39,954 bases of DNA from Rhodoferax sp. GTDB lineage: Bacteria > Pseudomonadota > Gammaproteobacteria > Burkholderiales > Burkholderiaceae_C. The DNA is taken from the NCBI RefSeq assembly GCF_028714215.1, contig NZ_JAQTMS010000046.1, positions 1 to 39,954 of the forward strand, read 5' to 3'. A model generated the notes under the pieces. It ran no database searches. It was not told the DNA's origin and saw only the letters and a program-made list of their open reading frames with translations. Position numbers and translations under genes: made by a program. This document shows positions 7,955-15,280 of the stretch, piece after piece (position 1 is the stretch's first letter; each line of letters starts with the position of its first letter).

Positions 7955-9157
7955 CTATTGCGATTGTAGAAGTTCGAGCACGCTGACGCGGTAGGCACCC
8001 CATGCCGGCAGCGCCGCCGCCGCCAGCGCCACGCCCAAAGCGAGTGCCGGCACCCAGAGCAGTTCCAGCGGCCAGACCGGTCCGCCAATCAGCAAGGAGT
8101 TGTCCAGTTGCAGCAGCCAACCCAGCAAAGCCGCCAAGGCCTGGCCCAGCGCCAGTCCCAGCAAGGCCGCCAGCAAACCCTGCCACAGCGCCTCGGTCAG
8201 CAGCAGGGACGCCACCTTGAAGGGCGGCGCACCCAGCATGCGCAGCAGCGCCAGGTCGCCGCGGCGTTCGCGCAGGGCTCCCCACAAGGCGATGAACACG
8301 CTCAAACCGGCGCTCAGCAACAACACGCCGGCCAGCGCCCGCAAGACATCGATGCCAAGGCCCAGCATGCTGAGCAGCCGGGTGATCTCCAGCGCCGGTG
8401 CCGCCGCCTGCATCACTGTGTGGCTGTTGATGTAGCGCGGCAAAGTCATGGCCGCCAGGGGCGTCTTGTAGCGTATCAGCGCCAGGGTGACTTCGTGTTC
8501 CTCCGGCTTGGCCGGGCCGGTGTCGGCAGCAGCTGCGCCATGGCTTTCATGCACCTCCCAAACGGAGGCGGTGTCGGTCAGAATCAGCCGGTCCAGCACG
8601 CTGGCGCTGGGCGCCAGGATACCGACCACCGAATAATGGCTGTGCTCGTGCGCATCGCCGCCCGCGCCCAGGCCGTGCGAGCCGACAAAACTGCTGCCCA
8701 CCGCCAGGCCCAGTTTGCGCGCCGCCGTGGCGCCCAGCACCACCTGCATGGGCGCCTGCCACAGGGCACCTTGCGCCAGCACAGCCTGGTAGTTGGCCAG
8801 GTAGGCATGCGAGCTGCCGACGATGCGGAAACCCTGGTAGCTGTCGCCCAGGCTGATAGGAATGATGCTGGCCACCAGCGGCTGCGCCTGCAAGGCCTGC
8901 ACCGCCGTCAGGGGAATGTTGCCGGGTGGCACGTCGATGTGAAAGACGCCCGACAGAATCAGTTGCATCGGGCTGCCTTTGGCTCCCACGACCAGGTCGA
9001 TGCCCACCAGGTCGCGCTCAAAAGCCTTGCTCAGCTGATGGCTGACCAGCAACAGAAAAGTGATCGACGCCAGCCCCAGGCTCAACAACAACAGGTTCAG
9101 CGCCGCGCCCAGGGGTCGCGACCAGAGATAGCGCCAGGCCAGTGCAATGGTCTTCAT
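7955..9157 (-). CDS. FtsX/MacB-type ABC transporter permease with His-rich periplasmic loop
   Basis: This 400-residue membrane subunit has the FtsX topology. One N-terminal transmembrane helix (about 17-38) is followed by a large periplasmic domain (about 40-260) and three C-terminal helices (about 275-295, 320-350 and 370-390). The cytoplasmic coupling segment RERRGDLALLRMLGAP is typical of this exporter class. The periplasmic domain carries a striking histidine cluster, DAHEHSHY (His170, 172, 174), then VHESHG (His203, 206) and EEHE (His221). This suggests metal contact. Its start overlaps the ATPase stop by 4 bp, and the DUF3299 gene follows. Substrate is unknown. A role in metal homeostasis or lipoprotein/metallochaperone handling is inferred. 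Confidence 0.88.
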   Translation of the reverse strand: MKTIALAWRYLWSRPLGAALNLLLLSLGLASITFLLLVSHQLSKAFERDLVGIDLVVGAKGSPMQLILSGVFHIDVPPGNIPLTAVQALQAQPLVASIIPISLGDSYQGFRIVGSSHAYLANYQAVLAQGALWQAPMQVVLGATAARKLGLAVGSSFVGSHGLGAGGDAHEHSHYSVVGILAPSASVLDRLILTDTASVWEVHESHGAAAADTGPAKPEEHEVTLALIRYKTPLAAMTLPRYINSHTVMQAAAPALEITRLLSMLGLGIDVLRALAGVLLLSAGLSVFIALWGALRERRGDLALLRMLGAPPFKVASLLLTEALWQGLLAALLGLALGQALAALLGWLLQLDNSLLIGGPVWPLELLWVPALALGVALAAAALPAWGAYRVSVLELLQSQ

Positions 9158-9843
9158 TTCAGCATCGTTCCAGACGGCTGGGAGTGCCGCGCCAGCCGCA
9201 GGCTCTGAAAGCCGACCTGACCGTTGGCAGCCGACGGAATCAGGGTCGCCACGCGGGCGTCGTGGGTGGCGATGACCAACGTGGCAGCGTGCTTGTGGGC
9301 GGTGGCCAGCAGCAGGCCAACGGCATCGGCGGCGGCCTGGTCGTCCAGACTGGCGGTAGGTTCATCGGCCAGGATCACGCGCGGTTCCAGTAGCACGGCG
9401 CGCGCCAGTGCCACCCGCTGCGCCTGGCCACCGGAGAGCTGCGCCGGCTTGCGCCGCGCCAACGCCTGCACGCCCAAGGTGCGCAAGGCGGATTCGATGC
9501 GCTGGAGGTCTTCCGGTTGGCCGCTGGCCCATTGCGCCAGCGCCAGGTTCTGCTGCACGCTAAGTGCCGGACTGAGTTGCATTTTTTGCGGTAAAAAACC
9601 GATGGTCCTGGCACGCCAGGCGTCGGCAGCTACATTTTTAAGAGCATCCAGGGATTGCTCGGCGACCGTCAGTTGTCCGGCGCTGGGCGCCATCAGCGCT
9701 GCCGCCAGTGCCAGCCAGGTCGACTTGCCGCATCCGGAGGGGCCACTGAGCAGCAGCACCGTACCCTGAGGCACTTCCACGTCCGGAAACGCCAAGGTGG
9801 GGCCATTCGGGTAGCGGTAAGTCAGTTGACTGGTACGGATCAC
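9154..9843 (-). CDS. ABC transporter ATP-binding protein (LolD/MacB-type)
   Basis: This is the cytoplasmic ATPase for the FtsX-type permease encoded next. From the GTG at 9843 it is 229 residues, the normal size for this class. Walker A is GPSGCGKST at 34-42, the ABC signature is LSGGQAQRVALARA, and Walker B is VILADEPTASLD, followed by the switch His in THDARV. The open frame extends upstream to 9987, but that extension lies inside the preceding GGDEF-EAL gene, is arginine-rich and nonconserved, and the GTG has GGAG nine bases ahead. I therefore chose 9843. Its stop overlaps the permease ATG (ATGA), showing tight coupling. Confidence 0.9.
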   Translation of the reverse strand: MIRTSQLTYRYPNGPTLAFPDVEVPQGTVLLLSGPSGCGKSTWLALAAALMAPSAGQLTVAEQSLDALKNVAADAWRARTIGFLPQKMQLSPALSVQQNLALAQWASGQPEDLQRIESALRTLGVQALARRKPAQLSGGQAQRVALARAVLLEPRVILADEPTASLDDQAAADAVGLLLATAHKHAATLVIATHDARVATLIPSAANGQVGFQSLRLARHSQPSGTMLK

Positions 9844-9865
9844 GTTGCTGCGCTCCAGGGCCGGT

Positions 9866-12511
9866 TCAATGCAGATTCGCAAAAGCCTCGAACTCACTGA
9901 CAGGCAGCGGTCGGCTGAAAAAATAACCCTGGTGCGCATGGCAACCCTGGCTCGCCAGAAAATCCCGTTGCGCCTCGGTCTCGACACCCTCCGCGATCAC
10001 TGCCAGGCCCAGACTTCCGGCCAGCACCACCACCATTTTTGCGATGGCCGCGTCGTTCGCATCGGTCAGTACATTTCTGACGAAGCCCTGGTCGATTTTG
10101 AGTTGATCCAGCGGCAAGCGCTTGAGGTACGCCAGTGACGAATAGCCGGTGCCGAAGTCGTCCAGCGAGAAGCCGATGCCTTTGCCTTTGAGCGCCGTCA
10201 TCTTGCTGATCACGTCTTCCACGCCCGCCACCAGCATCCCTTCAGTCAGTTCCAGCTTGAGCCGCTGCGGCTTGGCACCGGTGTGCTCCAGCACCAGCAG
10301 CACCATATCGACGAAGTCAGGCTGTTGAAACTGGCGCGCGCTGACATTCACCGCCAGCGTCAGATGGGCCATCTCCGGGCGGCGCCCCCACAAGGCCAAT
10401 TGGGTGCAGGCGGTCTCCAGCACCCAGCGGCCCAGCGGCAGAATCAAACCGGTTTCCTCGGCCAGGTGAATGAACTCCACCGGCGATACCACGCCGCGTT
10501 GTGGATGCTGCCAGCGCACCAGCGCTTCGCTGCCGGTCACGTGCCCGTTGCTGTCGACCTGCGCCTGGTAATGGAGCAGGAACTGATTTCTCTCCAGCGC
10601 CTCGCGCAAACCGGTCTCCAGCGCGGCGCGTGCCGACACCACGGCTTGCATCAGCGGGTCGTAAAAGCGCAAGGTGTTGCGTCCGGCCGCCTTGGCCTGG
10701 TACATCGCCAGATCGGCCCGCTTCAAGGGCTCGGTCAGAAGCTCGTGCGGGTCGCCGCCAAACAAGGTGATGCCGATGCTGGGCGTGATGTGGTACTCGT
10801 GACTGCCGAGAAGGTAAATATGGTTCAGTGCCGAGAGCATTTTCTCGCCCACCGTTTCGGCCTGGGTCACGGCTTCCGCTGTGCTCCCGCTCAGATCTTC
10901 CAGCATCACCACAAATTCATCACCACCCAGACGGGCCACCGTGTCGCCGTCACGGATGCAGGCGCTCAGCCGCTGGGCCACCTGCTCCAGCAACAGGTCG
11001 CCCTGATGATGGCCCAGCGTGTCGTTGAGGGTCTTGAAATCGTCCAGATCGACAAACAAAAGCGCCCCCTTGCGCTGGTGGCGGACGCTGTTGACCATGG
11101 CGACTTCCAGCCGGTCCAGCAACAGCCGGCGATTCGGCAGGGCCGTCAAGGGATCGTAGAAAGCCAGATTCTTGATCTGGTCCTCGGCCGTCTTTCGGGC
11201 GCTGATGTCGCTGAAGCTGGCAACGTAGTGGGTGGTCTGCCCGGCCTCATTTTTCACCGCCGTGGTGGTGAGCCACTCCGGGAATACCTCGCCGTTCTTG
11301 TGCCGGTTCCAGATTTCACCCTGCCATTTGCCGGTCACCGCAATGCTGTGCCACATGGCGTCAAAAAAAGCCGCGTCGTGGCGACCGGAACTCAGCAGAC
11401 TGGGGGTCTGTCCGACAGCTTCTTCCGGCCGGTAGCCGGTAATCTCGGTGAACGCCAGGTTGACCCGCAAAATCACATTCCGCGCATCGGTCACCATCAT
11501 GCCCAACTGGGAGTCAAAAGCGGCAGCCGCCACGCGCAAGGCTTCTTCCGATTGCTTGCGCTCGGTGATGTCCGAGACAAAGGCCGTGAAATGGCAGGCA
11601 TCGCCGGTTTTGATCCGGGTGATCGCCAGTTCCGCCGGAAACTCCTGGCCGTTGCTGCGCAGGGCGGAAACCTCCATGCGGCGGTTCAGAACCTGCTCCT
11701 GTCCAATGGCCAGAAATCGGGCCACGCCGTCACGGTGCCGGTCGCGCTGGTGCAGCGGAATGATGGTGTCGTCGAGGGCACGCCCCAGCACTTCATCCCG
11801 GTTCCAGCCGAAAATGGTTTCGGCGCGTCGATTCCAGCCGGTGATGCGGCGCTGCGGGTCCATTTCGATGATCGCGTCCAATGCCGTATCCAGAATGCAG
11901 CGCAGGCGCAACCGGGTTCCGAACATGGCCCGGTTGGCCTGGCTCGATTGAACCCCAATCAGCAGCAACACCGCCATGCCGCCAAGCAGCGACAAGGCCA
12001 CCATCTGCTCGACTTGCTTGCCCGTGTACCAGGCCACCACGGCCGGCGGCAACACCGCGGCAATGACAAACACGTGCATCGCAGTGCACTGCGCCGCAAG
12101 GGTGTTGATCGCCACCCCGGCGACGGCCATCAAGAGTACCGCAAACAATGCCGACTCGGTACCCACAGCGTATTGCAGCAGCAAGATCGGCGCCAGTGCC
12201 CAGGCCGCACCCGCCATTACCGATTGCAGCAGGAACAGCCTGCGCCACAGGGGCAGCGCCGCTTCGGTCGGCGCGGCACGGCGAAAGCCAACCCAGATCA
12301 GGTAAGCCGCCGCCACGTTGACGAACATCACAAGCGTCCAGGCCGTCAACAGTGCATGCGGGAAACGCGACCACCACAAGCCCGTCAGGAGCACAGGTAG
12401 CACCACCGTCAACACCATGTTGAGCGGCATCCGATCATAGGCAGCGCACAGTAGCTGTCCTTCCACATCGTAGCCCTCGCCCGCTGCGCTGCTGACCGGC
12501 TTTATCGCCAT
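9866..12511 (-). CDS. Membrane-anchored PAS-PAS-GGDEF-EAL cyclic-di-GMP signalling protein
   Basis: This protein makes and/or breaks cyclic di-GMP. From ATG 12511 it is 881 residues. There are about six transmembrane segments (27-190), PAS1 (about 200-320), PAS2 (about 325-445), GGDEF (about 450-615) and EAL (about 625-880). The diguanylate cyclase site is intact (GGDEF at 529-533), with the RxxD inhibitory I-site (RDGD, 520-523) five residues ahead. The phosphodiesterase site also looks intact: EAL 662-664, ELTE, DDFGTGYSS 784-792, LKIDQGFVR and EGVE. The frame stays open to an ATG at 12658, but that 49-codon extension has AT-rich codon use unlike the gene, so I prefer 12511. It ends 22 bp before the ABC ATPase gene. 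Confidence 0.9.
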   Translation of the reverse strand: MAIKPVSSAAGEGYDVEGQLLCAAYDRMPLNMVLTVVLPVLLTGLWWSRFPHALLTAWTLVMFVNVAAAYLIWVGFRRAAPTEAALPLWRRLFLLQSVMAGAAWALAPILLLQYAVGTESALFAVLLMAVAGVAINTLAAQCTAMHVFVIAAVLPPAVVAWYTGKQVEQMVALSLLGGMAVLLLIGVQSSQANRAMFGTRLRLRCILDTALDAIIEMDPQRRITGWNRRAETIFGWNRDEVLGRALDDTIIPLHQRDRHRDGVARFLAIGQEQVLNRRMEVSALRSNGQEFPAELAITRIKTGDACHFTAFVSDITERKQSEEALRVAAAAFDSQLGMMVTDARNVILRVNLAFTEITGYRPEEAVGQTPSLLSSGRHDAAFFDAMWHSIAVTGKWQGEIWNRHKNGEVFPEWLTTTAVKNEAGQTTHYVASFSDISARKTAEDQIKNLAFYDPLTALPNRRLLLDRLEVAMVNSVRHQRKGALLFVDLDDFKTLNDTLGHHQGDLLLEQVAQRLSACIRDGDTVARLGGDEFVVMLEDLSGSTAEAVTQAETVGEKMLSALNHIYLLGSHEYHITPSIGITLFGGDPHELLTEPLKRADLAMYQAKAAGRNTLRFYDPLMQAVVSARAALETGLREALERNQFLLHYQAQVDSNGHVTGSEALVRWQHPQRGVVSPVEFIHLAEETGLILPLGRWVLETACTQLALWGRRPEMAHLTLAVNVSARQFQQPDFVDMVLLVLEHTGAKPQRLKLELTEGMLVAGVEDVISKMTALKGKGIGFSLDDFGTGYSSLAYLKRLPLDQLKIDQGFVRNVLTDANDAAIAKMVVVLAGSLGLAVIAEGVETEAQRDFLASQGCHAHQGYFFSRPLPVSEFEAFANLH

Positions 12512-12725
12512 CTTGCGTGGGGCAAAAAGAAGTTGAAGTTCATCAAAAATGGAGGCAACAAATGCTTGAGGAGAAAAGACCAATTTCGAATGCAATGCGG
12601 CGACTGTATCACCGCGACGGCGACTCTCAGCGGCCGGCGCGCCAAACTCCATCGGCACCCGTGCATGACGTTGCTGGAGTGTTGTTTTTGCCCTATTCCG
12701 ATCTTCTGCCGACGACCGTGGGGAC

Positions 12726-13265
12726 CTATTTCACCAGGCGTGCAAAAGTCTTGCGGAACTTGGCCACCTTGGGCGCTGCCACCGCCAGGCAATAACCCTG
12801 GTTCGGATTTTTCTCAAAATAATCCTGGTGATAGTCCTCGGCCGGCCAGTAGTTGGCCAGCGGCACGACTTCGGTGACGATGGCACTGCGGTAGACGCCG
12901 CTTTGCGACATTTCCCGAATCAGTTCCTTGGCCAGCGCTTCCTGCTCCGGTGTCGAAAAGTAGATGCCGCTGCGGTACTGCGTGCCGCTGTCATGGCCCT
13001 GCCGGTTGAGGGTGGTGGGGTCGTGGATGAGAAAGAAAATTTCCAGAATTTCGCGCAGGTTGATCCGCTCGGGGTCGAATACCAGCTTGACGACCTCGTT
13101 GTGGCCCGTGTCACCGCTGCAGACCTGCGGGTAGCTGGGGTTCAGGGTGTGCCCGTTGCAGTAGCCGCTTTCGACATCGTCAACACCCAGGACCCGCACG
13201 AAGACGGCTTCGGTACACCAGAAGCAGCCGCCGCCCAAGGCAACGGTTTGCAAGGAATCTGACAC
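12726..13265 (-). CDS. msrA: Peptide-methionine (S)-S-oxide reductase
   Basis: It repairs oxidised methionine by reducing methionine-S-sulfoxide in proteins with thioredoxin. The 179-residue protein starts at GTG 13265, preceded by GGGAG at a good distance. The catalytic block GGGCFWCTEAVF is at residues 11-22, with nucleophile Cys14 in GCFW. The family blocks SGYCNGH, GDTGHNEVVKLVFDP, LEIFFLIHDPTTLNRQGHD, GTQYRSGIYF and HQDYFEKNP are all present. It is a stand-alone MsrA with no MsrB fusion. A TAAGAT box on the minus strand (13314 down to 13309) could be its -10 element, without a clear -35. The divergent neighbour is the tetR gene. Confidence 0.96.
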   Translation of the reverse strand: MSDSLQTVALGGGCFWCTEAVFVRVLGVDDVESGYCNGHTLNPSYPQVCSGDTGHNEVVKLVFDPERINLREILEIFFLIHDPTTLNRQGHDSGTQYRSGIYFSTPEQEALAKELIREMSQSGVYRSAIVTEVVPLANYWPAEDYHQDYFEKNPNQGYCLAVAAPKVAKFRKTFARLVK

Positions 13266-13383
13266 GTTGAATCTCCCATCAAAGCTGTTGGTCGGATCGG
13301 CCCTGCGAATCTTACGCGCCGACCGCTACGACACCCCGGGCCAGGGGCTTTGCTCAAATTTACAAGGTATGGCACCCCTGCAA

Positions 13384-13426
13384 TTGACTGTCTGGCAAAC
13401 AGAAGTTACATTACTAACCAATCAGT
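13384..13426 (+). promoter_or_regulatory. sigma70 promoter and overlapping TetR-type operator for the efflux operon
   Basis: The -35 TTGACT (13384-13389) and -10 TACATT (13407-13412) are separated by exactly 17 bp. Immediately downstream, ACTAACCAATCAGT (13413-13426) is an imperfect palindrome (ACT..A....T..AGT) covering the expected transcription start and lying 10 bp before the tetR ATG at 13437. A repressor bound there would block initiation, the usual autoregulation of TetR-RND operons. The hexamers and palindrome are read directly. Binding by the adjacent TetR is inferred. Confidence 0.6.
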
Positions 13427-13436
13427 CATTAAACCC

Positions 13437-14132
13437 ATGCCCCTCTCCAAGTTCATCTGCAAAGCCAAGTCAGCGGTGCATGCCAAGCGCGAACGCCGCA
13501 AGGACGCGCGTCCGGGCGAACTGCTGGCCGCCGCGCTCGACCTGTTTGTCGAAAAAGGCTTTGCCGCGACCCGCGCCGAGGAGGTGGCACACCGCGCCGG
13601 CGTCTCAAAAGGCACACTGTTCCTGTATTTTGCGAGCAAGGAAGAGTTGTTCAAGGCGGTGGTTCGGGAGAATATTTCAGGCCACTTCCCGCGCTGGAAT
13701 GCCGAGTTCGATGCCTTTGAAGGCAGCACCGCCGACATGTTGGCTTATTGCATGAGGATGTGGTGGGCCCATGACGACACCACCAACGCCTCGGGCATCT
13801 GCAAACTGATGATGAGCGAGGCCAGCAATTTCCCTGAACTGGCCGCCTTCTATGAACACGAAGTCATACAGCCGGGCAACGAATTGATCAAGCGCATCCT
13901 GCAACGCGGCATGGCGCGCGGCGAATTCCGCCCTATCGACATGAAGTACGGGGTCTACACGGTATTGGCCCCCATGCTGTTTCTGGCCTTGTGGAAACAC
14001 TCGCTGGGCACTTGCTGCACCGCCGACGCGCAGTTGGTGCCCGAGGAATACATCGCGGTGCAGGTCGAGACCATTCTTAACGGTCTTTGCATTCCCAACA
14101 CCTCTCCAACACAGAAAAATATTTCATCATGA
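13437..14132 (+). CDS. TetR/AcrR family transcriptional regulator
   Basis: This is a 231-residue DNA-binding repressor candidate for the efflux genes that follow. The N-terminal helix-turn-helix domain (about residues 23-70) includes LLAAALDLFVEKGFAATRAEEVA, then HRAGVSKGTLFLYFASKEELF, a textbook TetR recognition segment. The C-terminal domain is helical and would bind ligand. I chose ATG 13437. The frame is open to 13350, but that extension runs through the promoter and operator. The predicted leader is under 20 nt and lacks a Shine-Dalgarno. Its stop overlaps the RND adaptor ATG by 4 bp (ATGA), so regulator and pump are one transcript. Confidence 0.92.
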   Translation: MPLSKFICKAKSAVHAKRERRKDARPGELLAAALDLFVEKGFAATRAEEVAHRAGVSKGTLFLYFASKEELFKAVVRENISGHFPRWNAEFDAFEGSTADMLAYCMRMWWAHDDTTNASGICKLMMSEASNFPELAAFYEHEVIQPGNELIKRILQRGMARGEFRPIDMKYGVYTVLAPMLFLALWKHSLGTCCTADAQLVPEEYIAVQVETILNGLCIPNTSPTQKNISS

Positions 14133-15277
14133 CACGCTGGTTGAAATGGGCGCTCGCCGCCCTGGTTGTCGTTTTGCTGGCGGTTGGCGTCGTGCGCGCC
14201 CTGTCAAGCCGCAAGGCGCAACAGGAAACCGTTGCCCGGCTGGCCACCGAGCGCGCGCAGACGGTGGTGGAACTGGGCGCCACCGATGTGGTGCAGGTCA
14301 AGACGCGCGACCTGGCGCAGGGCTTGGCGATCTCGGGCGCGCTCAAGGCCGTCAATTCAGCGATCGTCAAGGCGCGTGTTGCCGGTGAGTTGCAGGACCT
14401 GACGGTGCGCGAAGGCGATACGGTCAAGGCCGGCCAAGTCATCGCCCGGGTCGATGCCAGTGAATACCAGGCGCGCGTGCGCCAGGCGCAGCAACTGGCC
14501 GAATCGGCCAAAGCCCAGGTCGACATTGCCCGGCGCAGTTTTGACAACAACCGCTCGCTGGTCGATCAGGGTTTCATCTCCAAGACGGCGCTCGACACCT
14601 CGCTGGCCACCCTGGCTGCCACCGAAGCCAGCTTTCGGGCCGCCCAGGCCGGTGTCGAGGTGGCGACCAAATCGCTGGACGATACCGTGCTGCGAGCGCC
14701 GCTCAGCGGCCTGGTTTCGCAACGTCTGGCGCAGCCCGGGGAGCGTATTGCGGTGGAAGCCCGGATCGTCGAAATCGTCGATCTCGGTCGACTCGAACTG
14801 GAGGCCAGTCTGAGTGCCACCGAATCGATGGACCTGCGACTGGGTCAGAGCGCGGTGCTGCAAATTGAAGGCTCGGCGACACCGGTCACGGCCCGTGTGG
14901 TACGCATCAACCCCAGCGCCGTCGCCGGTAGCCGCGCCGTTATCGCCTACCTGGCGGTCGACCCCGTCCCCGGTTTGCGCCAGGGGCTGTTTGCCCAGGG
15001 AACGCTGGGCACCGGTCGCCTGCAGGCGCTGGCCGTGCCGCTGAGCGCGGTGCGCACCGACAAGCCGCAACCTTACCTGCAACTGGTCAGCCAGCAGCGG
15101 GTGCAGCACCAAACGGTTGAGCTTGGCGCACGGGGCGAGGTCGATGGACAAACCATGGTGGCCATCAAGGGCGTGCCGGAGAACGCCAGGGTGGTGGCCG
15201 GCACGGTCGGCACCCTGCGTGACGGCACCGCCGTCAAATTCACGAACCCGGCGACGCCCGCGCCCGGCGGCAAATAG
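14129..15277 (+). CDS. RND efflux periplasmic adaptor (membrane fusion protein)
   Basis: This 382-residue adaptor links the inner-membrane RND pump to an outer-membrane channel. One N-terminal membrane segment (about 6-24) is followed by the lipoyl-like half-motif ARVAGELQDLTVREGDTVKAGQ and a coiled-coil hairpin (about 110-180, rich in Ala/Gln/Lys with FDNNRSLVDQGFISKTALD). The second lipoyl half (LRAPLSGLVSQRLAQPGERI) and a beta-barrel domain follow. The ATG at 14129 overlaps the tetR stop. An earlier in-frame ATG at 14087 would lie inside tetR and add unrelated residues. The stop TAG is 3 bp before the pump ATG. Confidence 0.93.
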   Translation: MTRWLKWALAALVVVLLAVGVVRALSSRKAQQETVARLATERAQTVVELGATDVVQVKTRDLAQGLAISGALKAVNSAIVKARVAGELQDLTVREGDTVKAGQVIARVDASEYQARVRQAQQLAESAKAQVDIARRSFDNNRSLVDQGFISKTALDTSLATLAATEASFRAAQAGVEVATKSLDDTVLRAPLSGLVSQRLAQPGERIAVEARIVEIVDLGRLELEASLSATESMDLRLGQSAVLQIEGSATPVTARVVRINPSAVAGSRAVIAYLAVDPVPGLRQGLFAQGTLGTGRLQALAVPLSAVRTDKPQPYLQLVSQQRVQHQTVELGARGEVDGQTMVAIKGVPENARVVAGTVGTLRDGTAVKFTNPATPAPGGK

Positions 15278-15280
15278 GCC

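Noticed and set aside
9844..9987. N-terminal extension of the ABC ATPase to the upstream ATG
   Set aside because: It overlaps the end of the GGDEF-EAL gene by over 120 bp, is Arg-rich and lacks family similarity. The GTG at 9843 has a Shine-Dalgarno.
10283..12400. 705-codon plus-strand open frame
   Set aside because: Antisense shadow of the GGDEF-EAL gene, with no recognisable domain and no ribosome binding site.
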